This document shows positions 23,559 to 36,000 of a stretch of 64,000 nucleotides of DNA, in pieces (the first letter of the stretch is position 1; every line of letters begins with the position of its first letter). A program made the position numbers and the translations under genes. The stretch covers positions 134,285,501 to 134,349,500 of the forward strand of contig NC_092343.1 in the NCBI RefSeq assembly GCF_046630445.1. The letters run 5' to 3'. The stretch comes from Rutidosis leptorrhynchoides (lineage: Eukaryota > Streptophyta > Magnoliopsida > Asterales > Asteraceae). Below the pieces are notes generated by a model. The model saw only the letters and a list, made by a program, of their open reading frames with translations, was not told the origin of the DNA and searched no databases.

Positions 23559-25212
23559 TGTGACGATCGCTCCAAATCCATATGGACGAACACGTCATTC
23601 ATTGATTTCATTGCGATGTATTTGACCTCTATATGATACGTTTTGTAAACATTGCATTCTTTTGAAAAGGCATACCATAAATGAATATTTAAATCAAAGG
23701 TTTTCGACATCTGATAATTTCTACATATAGACAATCACCGTATATAATAGTTTACAATAGTACTTCCGTTGACAATGCAGTCAAAATAAGGTACATGATG
23801 ATGAATTGGTGAATGCAACGTTTTCTTGAAAAATATGCCATATAAGACTCCATGCACATAGCTTGTCTATCATATAAGCAAACATCGGAAGACTTCTAGG
23901 GAACCTGAGAATAAACATGCTAACAAGTGTCAACACAAAGGTTGGTGAGTTCATAGTTTGTATGTTTCGCATAATCTGTATATAAAGATGGATCACAAGA
24001 TTTCAGTTGTTTCATCCAGAAACGTTTATCAAAATATTCTACGAAATTAAGCACCCTGTTAACTAAACTTAACGTATATATAATTTGTACCCTTTGTATA
24101 ATCATCTTAATAATACATGCAAACAACGTGTACGCTTCTCAAATAGCATACGTCCGTTAAAAGGCTAGTGCTCTAGCACGGACGGGGATATCAAGCCCTA
24201 TGGATCCATATACTACTACTCGCGCCCACCAGTTCTTATAACCGGCAGTTACTAGTTACCAAAGCTAAGGGATTTTCGGTTCAAACTCAGTGTAGAATTT
24301 AGTATGTACTTGTATCCATTGTGTTTAAAATAAAGTGCATGTATTCTCAGCCCAAAAATATATATTGCAAAAGCAATTAAAAAGGGAGCAAATGAAACTC
24401 ACCTTAGCAGCACATACAGTTGTTCATCGTAATGTAACCGAAACTCGGTATATCAAAGAATCATAGATCTCAACCTAGAGAACATATGTTGGTCAATAAA
24501 TGTCTATCAATCTAGGTCAGGTCATAGTGTATCACAATTCTAATGCTCGAGATCGACATATAAAAGTTATCCAAAGTCGTTTCAAAAAGTCAATTTTGAC
24601 AATAGTTTAACAAAACGAGACGTACCTTATATAAGGATTCATTTACTCGGTTGGTAATATTCAAAAATCCAATTTATCAATCTCGTAAACAAGTTGTTTA
24701 AATCTTAATTGTAGATTCAAAAGCAATTTCAATTAACTTCAATCATAATTCAGTTGCTCATATCTTTTTATCCGTTCATCGAAATTATTCGATATCTAAA
24801 TGAAAAGTTATTGATTTTTCGCCAGCTTTCCAAAAACATGTATATCATATACCTTTTACCAGTAATATATGTATTTAATTCGTGATCTATTATAAACTGT
24901 TTAACGACGAAATTTAACATACACGTATGTATAAATATATATACTCGAGCACTAGACATGGATACACAATTAATATATAAAAGATAAAATATGAGTGCTT
25001 ACGTATCAATATTGAGATTCAATATTGTAGGATAGTACGTAGAAGTAACGGAGATGATAAACACTAGGTTTGACTTACGAGCAAAACCCTCGAACAATAC
25101 CCATAACCTCCTTAGTAATAACCCATAGTTTCCTTAGCTCTATCCCACTTGAAAACCCATTTTGAAAATGACACGCTCATGACCTCGTCGTAGTATTTTA
25201 AGTGATATAATT

Positions 25213-25264
25213 AATAATAATAATAATAATACTATTAATAATAATAAAATAAATAATAATAATC

Positions 25265-25305
<41 letters not shown>
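25213..25305. repeat. (AAT)n microsatellite
   Basis: AAT/AATA repeats within the element A LTR; the partner tract in the other LTR is at about 31740-31832 with different unit numbers. Confidence 0.9.
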
Positions 25306-25365
25306 TTAAATAAATAAATTTACACATAGTAATATATGTGTAAAACAACTCGCGCAGAAACCTGG

Positions 25366-25443
25366 TATTTATAGGCATAATTCCTAATTCTGATGCCCAT
25401 GCGATCGCATGGGTTTTATGCCTATTTCTCATGCGATCGCATG
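25366..25443 (-). promoter_or_regulatory. Element A LTR core promoter with two palindromes
   Basis: On the minus strand TATAAATA (25366-25373) is preceded about 20 bases upstream by the perfect 18-base palindrome CCCATGCGATCGCATGGG (25396-25413). A second palindrome, CATGCGATCGCATG, lies at 25430-25443. The other LTR has the same arrangement near 31925-31973. Protein binding or a methylation role is inference. Confidence 0.55.
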
Positions 25444-26369
25444 GCCGTCAGATCCAGCTCACATATTTTTGTTTTTTTTGTTTGTCGACATAATAACTAA
25501 TAATATATATAATATATTTAATTTATATAATTAATTATATATTATATTAAATTCACATGCATAGTTAACTTGTAATTTTTGTTCCGATAAGTCGTACGTT
25601 GTTACGCGACTTATGTCCCGGTTCCGGTTTTTCGAGTGTCCCTTCGTACGCTGAGAAAACTTGTAATTTTCATTCTGGGACACGTACCTTTGTCAAAATA
25701 TAGCCTTAAATTATCCCTAAATTATACCAACCAGAGTATATCTTAAACTTTAGAGTATTTTGGTCATTTACTTCTATAAATCATTGTCTCGTTATTTATT
25801 AATATAATAGTATTTATCAAACATTTCATAACCAAGTTAATATCTATTCTCAATATTTATAAACACGTTTTAAAATACGTATCGCAAGTTATTCATATAA
25901 TTAATTCTTAACAGTTAATATTCCTTATTATTGTATGTGTCCAAATTACGTTATTTAAACAAATAATTCACCATTTATTCCGAATACCGTTAAAATGAAT
26001 GATTTCTCAAATCAAGTGGACCTCTCAACAGAGACTCGTAATAATATCATAATTCTTAAGAGACTCGGTAAATATCTTTTACTTGAATCGTTTGGCATAA
26101 TCTTTTAACTCTGTAGTTAAATATATCAATCAGATAATTAAACCAATAAGTTTAATGCACAGTATCATATCCTCAACACTTTGTTACGTTTTCAAGTTAT
26201 AGTATATGTATCTATATATAATTGTTCGCGTTTCGTTGAGAACAATCGAAGATTAATTGAACAGTTCAAAATTTTGATATTTAACTTCATAGACTTTGTT
26301 TATCGTGTCAGAAACGTTAATCATACAAGATTAAGTTTAAATTTGGTCAGAATTTTCCGGGTCATCACA

Positions 26370-29152
26370 GTACCTACCCGTTAAAGAAATTTCGTCCCGA
26401 AATTTGAGTGAGGTTGTCATGGCTAACAATAAAAAAAAGTTTTTATGACGAATATGAGTCGATAAATAGAGTTTTATCACCGTTGAATAATATGGATAAA
26501 ACAATCCAATTACTTGAAGCGTATGAGAGAAGCCGTCGTAATAAAGTGAAATGGAGAATAGAGATGCGTCTTATCTCTTGACGTAGTAATGATTGATTTC
26601 TGGAATTTAAGGAATAGAAAATCTTCATAATCTAAATAAGATTTGATTCTTCGGGAATTAAGAAAATTAAGATTTCCTTTGATTAATTGTGTAATCTGCC
26701 TCGATTGTTATGTCTGATATTTTGCTATAAATTGCCCACTTCCGTTTCATTATTTTCACCACTCCCACATCTTCTTCCTCATTTCATACTTCCAAAAGAT
26801 TGTGAAATGCTTCATCCAGTTCTGATTCTTGATATACTCCTAACCTTCATATCTGTCATTCTTCTCTTTCATTTACCACCAGAGGATTTTATTTACTTTT
26901 ACTTTTATCTTGGGGTTATATTGTTATTAATTTTCCCGTGTCTTTACGTTGCAATACGTATTGATATACACGGTTTGTAAATTTCGGGGTTGTTTTCGGG
27001 CTTTATATTTTCCATTATATTTCGGAGCTTCATGCTTTCGTTTTCTCTTCCCGACTTTAAGTCAAGCGAATAATGGTCCTAAATTCGTAGCTATACATTT
27101 CGGAATGAACATAATTAATGTTCTAAGAAAGAAACGGTAATAGCACAATCTGACTTGTCAAATTACCAGAATACCTTGAAAAAGACCGAATCATTAAGAA
27201 AATCTTTTCTTGATATATTTAGAGATTAAATAGAATGAAAGAGTTATGTAACATGGTTCATGATGAGGGTATGATCTGTGAACCTTTATCACGTTCCATT
27301 AGAAACTCAGCATGACTTACTGTAATATAATCACGTTGATCAAGTGTCATTATATTATACTAACTCATGCTTCAATTCCCAACACTACTTCAAAAACATC
27401 CATTTTTCGAAATTTTCAGAAATTAGAAACTAAAATAGTTTCTTTTATGATGTAACACAGATAGCGTGAAGAGATAAATGATTTCAGATAAGAATAGTTA
27501 TGAAAATATCTTCAGAAATATGGAGGATATTTATAATGGAAGATACGATGATATCTTAGAATTTTTAATATCGGAGGATGATGCGAAAAATCTGTCTGTG
27601 AAGGTTTAGAATAAGAAGTAAAATTCTTACTAATGGTTTCAGCAGACACTGAATCATTTGGATTCTTTGAAGGTAGATTTCGTCCTTGTGATTTGTCTAC
27701 AGCTTCCTTCATACTTTGCTCAACCCGTTTTCCAGTTTCAAACCTTCTCTTTTTTTGTGCTTTTCCAACACACTACTCTTTATCATCAAACTTTCGACTG
27801 TTAAAGTCGTTTATAGTTTTTGCTGATTCATCAGCATTTTTCCAAAATTCGTAGAACTAGTTTAGTAGTTTGGGGTGTTTTTCAGAAACTTCACATTCGA
27901 AGTATGTAAGTCTAGAAGATAGACATTATATGTATATATATAACTGTTGGCATAGAATTGCTGCGAAATTCAAAATACTGGTTGCTAATTCCCGGTAGTT
28001 GGTATGGCAATTATTGTTACAAGATGTGGATGAGTACATGATAGGGTTTTAATGAGTATAATGATTTTTCAGAAGGTCAAGGATTAATGAAGTTGTTAGT
28101 AAATTTACTGCTAATGTGGTGGAACATAAAAGGTTCCCCGGTAACAAAAACGTATATGTCAAGGTTACAATAAGGTTAATCTGAAAAGTTGAAGTTGACT
28201 GGTTGAAAGTGTGATAAAACTAGATACTTTGAAAAGGATGGCAAGATTATTTTCTGTAATAACAATGCTAAAGGATCTTTCACATTTTTGAAGTCAAAGT
28301 ATAGCTTTGAAAGATGTAGAGATCTAAGAATGATGTCACCCGTTAAATCTTGACTTGGATTCTGATCCGTCAATATCAGAATATGTAATTGAATTTGTAT
28401 GGAAACGATTGTATATCGCTGTGAGCATAGTTAATAATTTTTGAATCAAAGTTGAAGAATGTACAGTGTAACATATTAATTGTGAACTTATATATTCCCG
28501 AGTATTACCTACCCGTTAAAGATTTCACAATTAATATTTTGTACAAAAGAATTTTCATTACAGTCTTTATGAAAATATATGTATGTATATTTCTTCAGAT
28601 GTAATACAGATTTAATGAGTTAATATCATATTAAGCTTATTTGATTTTTAACTTGAATTAGAAATGAATAATCTCTAAAACATTAGAGATTACATAATCT
28701 TCGCGGAGTATTTCACTAATGAAATCAATACTTCATTATTTATTCTTATTGATATTCCTTGGTGAAGGGTGTTGATATTCGTGGAATTCTTGCAAACTTC
28801 GCAAGGTGCAAATGATGTTTTCTAGAAAGTTTCGAGTGCATCGAAGATGAAAGTGTAAAATCAACCATGTTATTGAATAATACACTTGGTTTATTATGAA
28901 ATGAAATTCATTGAATTGAAACAGAGATTGTAGTTATCGATGATTAAGCCGTTAATGAAGGATGTACATCATTGCATATTAGTAATATGAACTAACCGAG
29001 TAGTACCTACCAGTTAAGATTCACACGTAATAGCTTAGTACGAAAATATATATTTTGATTTCAAAATTCATATATATTAAATATACATAAAATTTCTTCA
29101 GGGAAAATGAGTTAATACTTCATCGGTTATTGTTGCTGGTATTTCTTGGTAA
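26370..29152 (-). other. Element A non-coding interior with PPT
   Basis: Immediately inside the 3' LTR the minus strand reads TTTCTTTAACGGGTAGGTA, the polypurine-like tract of this family. The rest is AT-rich and shows no RT, RNase H or integrase motif in any frame I examined. Two further copies of the ACGGGTAGGTA-type tract lie at 28505-28521 and 29003-29019. Element B has the same organisation in its interior. Confidence 0.7.
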
Positions 29153-29701
29153 CTACGGTGCGTATGACGTTGATGCTCGTGGAACAGATTGTGAAGTTGA
29201 GGTTTGCGATGCAGATGTTGTTGGTGGTGGTAATGGTACTGTTGGTGTTGTTGTCGGTGGTACTGTTGATGCCGGTGATGCTGCTGGTGTTTGTAACCTT
29301 TGCACCATATTCTCCAAAGCCACTACCCAAGCACGAAGCTCGTTGACTTCTTCTACTACACCAGGATGATTGGCGGTTCGGACGAGCGGATGAATAAGAT
29401 CCAGAATTTGAGATAGTATATTATCGTGACGAGATACTCTGGAAATGAGAGAGAAAATGGTGTCTCGAACAGGTTCGCCGGTAAGTGCTTCAGGTTCTTC
29501 GCCAAGAGGGCAATGTGGTGGGTGAAAGGGATCGCCTTCTTCTTGTCTCCAATAATTAAGTAGGCTACGAACCCATCCCCAATTCATCCAGAATAGATGA
29601 TGGCTAATTGGTTGATCCATTCCGGTTACACTGTCTTCAGAATTCAGGTGAATATCCATATCGGAATAGCTGTCAGAGTTTGAACTAGATACGGGATCCA
29701 T
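29153..29701 (-). CDS. Unrecognised 182-residue ORF of element A
   Basis: An intact frame from ATG at 29701, about 370 bases downstream of the primer-binding site, occupies the usual gag position. The N-terminus is acidic and Ser/Asp-rich (SNSDSYSDMDIHLNSED). A central part follows (HLFWMNWGWVRSLLNYW, GEPVRDTIFSLISRV, ILSQILDLIHPLVR), then a probable short coiled segment (VEEVNELRAWVVALENMV), and a Pro/Thr/Ser-rich tail. No zinc knuckle or protease motif is present. A decayed homologue sits at the same place in element B. It may be a divergent or truncated gag, but I do not recognise the family. Confidence 0.75.
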   Translation of the reverse strand: MDPVSSSNSDSYSDMDIHLNSEDSVTGMDQPISHHLFWMNWGWVRSLLNYWRQEEGDPFHPPHCPLGEEPEALTGEPVRDTIFSLISRVSRHDNILSQILDLIHPLVRTANHPGVVEEVNELRAWVVALENMVQRLQTPAASPASTVPPTTTPTVPLPPPTTSASQTSTSQSVPRASTSYAP

Positions 29702-30072
29702 CTTGTATAAATAGGGAGATGATTTTTGATATGAATTAGATTATAGAATTTAGTTTGGTATTCTTCAATACATAATTTACATATGTATATATAATACCAA
29801 ATTCCATAAATCACGGAGAAATTTTCGGAAGATATCAGGAAAAGTTTACAGTAACAGATACGCTAAGATATAAATTTTTTTCTATACACTATTTATGCAA
29901 TAAATGCAGGAAAACGTGTCTAGACTTAAGAGTGATAAGCATGTAATTTCTGATAAGAAATGATAAGCAAAACTTTTAACATGCAGACACGGTCGAAGTC
30001 CAGACTTACTAATGCATCTTAACAACTATCAGTTAGACACACTCATGCAAGACCTGGTTCGCTAGGACCAAT

Positions 30073-30084
30073 GCTCTGATACCA
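30073..30084 (-). other. Element A primer-binding site
   Basis: The minus strand reads TGGTATCAGAGC, two bases from the 5' LTR, and is complementary to initiator methionine tRNA. Confidence 0.92.
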
Positions 30085-30086
30085 AC

Positions 30087-31789
30087 TGTGACGATCGCTC
30101 CAAATCCATATGGACGAACACGTCATTCATTGATTTCATTGCGAGGTATTTGACCTCTATATGATACGTTTTGTAAACATTGCATTCTTTTGAAAAGGCA
30201 TACCATAAATGAATATTTAAATCAAAGGTTTTCAACATCTGATGATTTCTACATATAGACAATCACCGTATATAATAGTTTACAATAGTACTTCCGTTGA
30301 CAATGCAGTCAAAATAAGGTACATGATGATGAATTGGTGAATGCAACGTTTTCTTGAAAAATATGCCATATAAGACTCCATGCACATAGCTTGTCTATCA
30401 TATAAGCAAACAGCGGAAGACTTCTAGGGAACCTGAGAATAAACATGCTAACAAGTGTCAACACAAAGGTTGGTGAGTTCATAGTTTGTATGTTTCGCAT
30501 AATCTGTATATAAAGATGGATCACAAGATTTCAGTTGTTTCATCCAGAAACGTTTATCAAAATATTCTACGAAATTAAGCACCCTGGTAACTAAACTTAA
30601 CGTATATATAATTTTTACCCTTTGTATAATCATCTTAATAATACACGCAAACCAACGTGTACGCTTCTCAAATAGCATACGTCCGTTAAAAGACTAGTGC
30701 TCTAGCTCGGACGGGGATATCAAGCCCTATGGATCCATATACTACTACTCGCGCCCACCAGTTCTTATAACCGGCAGTTACTAGTTACCAAAGCTAAGGG
30801 ATTTTCGGTTCAAACTCAGTGTAGAATTAGTATGTACTTGTATCCATTGTGTTTAAAATAAAGTGCATGTATTCTCAGCCCAAAAATATATATTGCAAAA
30901 GCAATTAAAAAGGGAGCAAATGAAACTCACCTTAGCAGCACATACAGTTGTTCATCGTAATGTAACCGAAACTCGGTATATCAAAGAATCATAGATCTCA
31001 ACCTAGAGAACATATGTTGGTCAATAAATGTCTATCAATCTAGGTCAGGTCATAGTGTATCACAATTCTAATGCTCGAGATCGACATATAAAAGTTATCC
31101 AAAGTCGTTTCAAAAAGTCAATTTTGACAATAGTTTAACAAAACGAGACGTACCTTATATAAGGATTCATTTACTCGGTTGGTAATATTCAAAAATCCAA
31201 TTTATCAATCTCGTAAACAAGTTGTTTAAATCTTAATTGTAGATTCAAAAGCAATTTCAATTAACTTCAATCATAATTCAGTTGCTCATATCTTTTTATC
31301 CGTTCATCGAAATTATTCGATATCTAAATGAAAAGTTATTGATTTTTCGCCAGCTTTCCAAAAACATGTATATCATATACCTTTTACCAGTAATATATGT
31401 ATTTAATTCGTGATCTATTATAAACTGTTTAACGACGAAATTTAGCATACACGTATGTATAAATATATATACTCGAGCACTAGACATGGATACACAATTA
31501 ATATATAAAAGATAAAATATGAGTGCTTACGTATCAATATTGAAATTCAATATTGTAGGATAGTACGTAGAAGTAACGGAGATGATAAACACTAGGTTTG
31601 ACTTACGAGCAAAACCCTCGAACAATACCCATAACCTCCTTAGTAATAACCCATAGTTTCCTTAGCTCTATCCCACTTGAAAACCCATTTTGAAAATGAC
31701 ACGCTCATGACCTCGTCGTAGTATTTTAAGTGATATAATTAATAATAATAATAATACTATTAATAATAATAAAATAAATAATAATAATC

Positions 31790-31833
<44 letters not shown>

Positions 31834-32898
31834 TTAAATAAATAAATTTACACATAGTAATATATATGTGTAAAACAACTCGCGCAGAAACCTGGTATTT
31901 ATAGGCATAATTCCAAATTCTGATGCCCATGCGATCGCATGGGTTTTATGCCTATTTCTCATGCGATCGCATGGCCGTCAGATCCAGCTCACATATTTTT
32001 GTTTTTTTGTTTGTCGACATAATAACTAATAATATATATAATATATTTAATTTATATAATTAATTATATATTATATTAAATTCACATGCATAGTTAACTT
32101 GTAATTTTTGTTCCGATAAGTCGTACGTTGTTACGCGACTTATGTCCCGGTTCCGGTTTTTCGAGTGTCCCTTCGTACGCTGAGAAAACTTGTAATTTTC
32201 ATTCTGGGACACGTACCTTTGTCAAAATATAGCCTTAAATTATCTCTAAATTATACCACCCAGAGTATATCTTAAACTTTAGAGTATTTTGGTCATTTAC
32301 TTCTATAAATCATTGTCTCGTTATTTATTAATATAATAGTATTTATCAAACATTTCATAACCAAGTTAATATCTATTCTCAATATTTATAAACACGTTTT
32401 AAAATACGTATCGCAAGTTATTCATATAATTAATTCTTAACAGTTAATATTCCTTATTATTGTATGTGTCCAAATTACGTTATTTAAACAAATAATTCAC
32501 CATTTATTCCGAATACCGTTAAAATGAATGATTTCTCAAATCAAGTGGACCTCTCAACAGAGACTCGTAATAATATCATAATTCTTAAGAGACTCGGTAA
32601 ATATCTTTTACTTGAATCGTTTGGCATAATCTTTTAACTCTGTAGTTAAATATATCAATCAGATAATTAAACCAATAAGTTTAATGCACAGTATCATATC
32701 CTCAACACTTTGTTACGTTTTCAAGTTATAGTATATGTATCTATATATAATTGTTCGCGTTTCGTTGAGAACAATCGAAGATTAATTGAACAGTTCAAAA
32801 TTTTGAGATTTAACTTCATAGACTTTGTTTATCGTGTCAGAAACGTTAATCATACAAGATTAAGTTTAAATTTGGTCAGAATTTTCCGGGTCATCACA
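30087..32898 (-). mobile_element. Element A 5' LTR
   Basis: A 2812-base LTR almost identical to the 23559 copy, followed by target duplication GATAT. It carries the same TATA/palindrome block, (AAT)n tract and module pair (30433-30448 and 30865-30878). Confidence 0.92.
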
Positions 32899-33312
32899 GA
32901 TATCTTTCGTTCATCTAAAGCGGCTAGAGCCGATTCTAGCCATGAATTTGATTCCATTTCTGCAAAGTTAGATGCTGTCGATAGACGAATGGAAAAGATG
33001 ACTAAAGATATTCACGCGATACGAATCAGTTGTAAGCAGTGTGGGGGCCATATTTGATGAAAGATTGTTTCGGTGTTGAGCAAACGATGGAACAACGTGA
33101 GAATGTTTCCTACATGAACCAAAGGTCGGGAAATAATTATCAAAATAATTATCAACCACCAAAGAATAATTTCAACCGACCTTACAACACCTCATACAAT
33201 CCAAATGGGCCCAACAATAACTCGTATAACCAACAAGGTCCTAGCAATCAGCAAAGACCCGGTTTTCTTAATAAGCACCACAAACTGATGAGAAAAAGCC
33301 AAACCTGGAGGA
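32899..33312 (+). pseudogene. gag: Athila-1 gag, part 2
   Basis: The frame interrupted at 23558 resumes in phase after the duplicated GATAT, reading DIFRSSKAARADSSHEFDSI. A zinc-knuckle-like CKQCGG begins near 33030, but a one-base frame change at about 33046 splits it, and the rest (LMKDCFGVEQ) is in another frame. An Asn/Pro/Tyr-rich nucleocapsid region follows. A further frame change near 33288 precedes the pol frame. These breaks uncouple gag from pol. Confidence 0.85.
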
Positions 33313-33313
33313 A

Positions 33314-35605
33314 ATGATGAAAAAGCTCATGGAATCCCAAGCACAGTTTGTTGTATCTCAAAAACAAACTAATGAACAAAACTCGCAATCATTCAGACAC
33401 CAACAAGCTTCTATCCAAAACTTGGAACAAGAAGTAAGTAACCTAGCAAGGTTAATTGGTGAAAGAAAGCCAGGGAGTTTACCGAGCGACACAAATACCA
33501 ACCCTCGAAATGAAGCAGCCAAAGCAATTACCACCCGAAGTGATTTGACGCTTACGCCACCTGTTATACCAGTCATTTCTGATTATCCTGTTCCACCACC
33601 ACAACCAGAACCAGAACCAGTAGTTGAGAAAGCCAATGAACAACAAGCTGAAATCCCAGAAGGTTCAGTACGACCTAAACCATACGTTAAACCATATCAA
33701 CTACCGCTTCCTTACCCGAGCAAACAAAGAAAAGAAAGACTCGAAGCCGAACAGTCAAAATTTCTTGACATGTTCAAACAAATAAACGTCAATCTTCCTT
33801 TCATCGATGTAATTTCAGGAATGCCAAGATATGCGAAGTTTTTGAAAGACCTGATCACAAACAGAAAGAAAATGGAAGAACTTTCAGCTGTCACAATGAA
33901 TGATGCATGTCTGGCAGTATTATTGAACAAGATACCCGAAAAACTCTTCGACCCTGGAAGTTTCACAATTCCATGTTTAATGGGTAGTCTTGATTCAATA
34001 AGAGCATTAGCAGACTTAGGCGCTAGTATTAACTTAATGCCTTATTCATTATACGTTAAACTAGGCCTTAAAGAGTTAAAACCAACACGAATGAGCATAT
34101 AACTAACTGATCGATCAATCAAATATCCTAGAGGGATAATGGAGAATATGCTAGTTAAAGTTGGTACTTTAGTATTCCCAGCAGATTTTGTGATTCTAGA
34201 TATGGAAGAAGATTCTCGAGTTCCTCTTATCTTAGGAAGACCATTCTTAAACACGACTAGAGCAATAATAGACGTGTTTGGTAAGAAATTAACCCTAAGT
34301 ATAGATGATGAGAGTGTGACCTTTTCTGTTGATAAGGCCATGCAACAACCTCAATCTACAGATGACGCATGCTATTATATGCAGACTATAGATGAACATC
34401 AAGAATTGTTACAAGAATTTCCAGAATTACAAGGAACGGGTGAATGTTCTTTAGGAGAAGGAACAGAACCAATTGATGAAGCTGAATTATTAGCTACACT
34501 CATGGCTAATGAATACGAACCAACAACAGAAGAACTTGAAGTTCTGAAAGAGGAAGACAGATACAGGTACAAATCATCGATTGAAGAACCACCAATATTA
34601 GAATTAAAGCCACTTCCAAACCATTTGGAATACGCATATTTACATGGTAAATCTAAATTACCTGTAATCATCTCATCCTCCCTTTCTGAAAATGAAAAAT
34701 CTCGATTGATTTCCGTGTTAAAAGCCCACAAACCAGCTATTGCATGGAAGATCCAAGATATCAAGGGTATAAGTCCTTCATATTGTACACACAAAATTAT
34801 CATGGAAGATGATTTTAAACCTTGTGTGCAACGTCAACGAAGACTAAACCCTAACATGCAAGATGTGGTGAAGAAAGAGATAATTAAACTACTTGATGCA
34901 GGTTTAATTTATCCCAACTCTGATAGTCCATGGGTAAGCCCGGTGCAATGCGTACCTAAGAAAGGTGGCATTACCGTGATCACAAATGAAAAAGATGAGC
35001 TTATTCCTACTCGGACTGTAACTGGATGGCGTGTTTACATTGATTATAGAAAATTAAATGACGCCACCAGAAAAGATCATTTTCCCTTACCTTTCATCGA
35101 TCAAATGTTGGAAAGGTTAGCAGGAAACAGTTACTATTATTTCCTTGATGGTTTTTCAGGGTATTTTCAAATTCCAATCGCACCCGAAGACCAAGAGAAA
35201 ACCACCTTCACATGCCCATATGGCACTTTTGCGTACAAACGCATGCCATTCGGACTTTGCAATGCCCCTGCAACCTTTCAAAGGTGCATGATGGCGATTT
35301 TCCATGATATGATAGAAGAATGCATGGAAGTTTTCATGGATGACTTTTTAGTCTTCGGTGACTCTTTTGAGTCGTGTCTTTCAAATCTTGAACGAATGCT
35401 TATTAGATGCGAGAAATCAAATCTAGTGCTTAACTGGGAGAAATGCCATTTCATGGTTAAAGAAGGCATCGTTCTAGGTCATAAAATTTCAAGTGAAGGA
35501 ATTGAAGTGGATAAAGCAAAAGTTGATGTAATTGCTAAACTTCCACATCCTACCAATGTCAAAGGAGTTAGGAGTTTTCTAGGGCATGCCGGTTTTTACC
35601 GATGA
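33314..35605 (+). pseudogene. pol: Athila-1 protease and reverse transcriptase
   Basis: A single frame contains the gag/protease linker with a Pro-rich segment and the protease core ALADLGASINLMPYSLY. An in-frame TAA at 34100-34102 is followed by protease flap sequence ILDMEEDSRVPLILGRP. The RT shows SPWVSPVQCVPKKGG, YIDYRKLNDATRKDHFPLPF, YGTFAYKRMPFGLCNAPATF and the catalytic VFMDDFLVFG near 35330-35355. It ends at TGA 35603-35605 in the motif GFYR-FIKDF, where arginine is expected. The sequence is characteristic of Athila. Two premature stops prevent a full polyprotein. Confidence 0.93.
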
Positions 35606-36000
35606 TTCATTAAAGATTTTTCTAAAATTGCCACTCCAATAAAAAAAAATCCTCGAAAAAGATAAACCATTTGTCTTCTCGGACGAATGTATTAAATCTT
35701 TCAACATTCTCAAAGAAAAGCTCACCAATGCGCCAATCATGATAGCTCCAAACTGGGCCCTTCCATTTGAGCTCATGTGTGATGCAAGTGATTTTGCAAT
35801 AGGAGCCATTTTAGGTCAAAGGATAGAAAAATGATTTAAACTCATTTACTATGCTAGTAAGACTTTACAAGGAGCACAAATGAACTACACAACCACTGAA
35901 AAGGAACTCCTTGCTATAGTCTTTTCTTTTGATAAATTTTGATCATATCTTATTCTAGCAAACAACGGTTGTCTATACCGATCATTCTGCTCTTAAGTAC
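35606..36000 (+). pseudogene. pol: Athila-1 RNase H region
   Basis: Continuing from the RT, the pieces FELMCDASDFAIGAILGQR, NYTTTEKELLAIVFSFDKF and [13 protein letters not shown] show the Gypsy RNase H acidic motifs. They lie in different frames. Breaks are a poly-A frame change near 35641, a TGA near 35834, a TGA at 35940-35942 (arginine expected) and a frame change near 35957. The enzyme cannot be made intact. Confidence 0.88.

Larger units (their letters stand above)
23559..26369 (-). mobile_element. Element A 3' LTR
   Basis: A 2811-base LTR with plus-strand ends TGTGACGATCGCTCC and GGGTCATCACA. By eye it differs from its partner at about twenty positions plus microsatellite length. It contains an (AAT)n tract at about 25213-25305, a TATA box with paired palindromes, and the complementary module pair at 23905-23920 and 24337-24350. 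Confidence 0.92.
23559..32898 (-). mobile_element. Element A: non-autonomous LTR retrotransposon
   Basis: Two nearly identical LTRs (2811 and 2812 bases), an iMet primer site, a polypurine-like tract and an exact target duplication GATAT (23554-23558 and 32899-32903) define it. The 3.7 kb interior carries one 182-residue ORF and no protease, RT, RNase H or integrase, so its replication must use proteins from another element. The LTR start TGTGATGACCCGG and PPT context TTTAACGGGTAGGTA are shared with element B and resemble the chromovirus at 48788. It is comparable to described LTR elements lacking pol (TR-GAG and LARD types). Low LTR divergence marks it as one of the youngest insertions here. 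Confidence 0.92.

Noticed and set aside
26687..26980. Hydrophobic 97-codon plus-strand frame inside element A
   Set aside because: It is antisense to the element and has no counterpart in element B; likely chance in AT-rich DNA.
29130..29369. Plus-strand Gly/Val-rich frames opposite the element A ORF
   Set aside because: They are antisense shadows of the Thr/Pro/Ser-rich tail of the 29153-29701 ORF.
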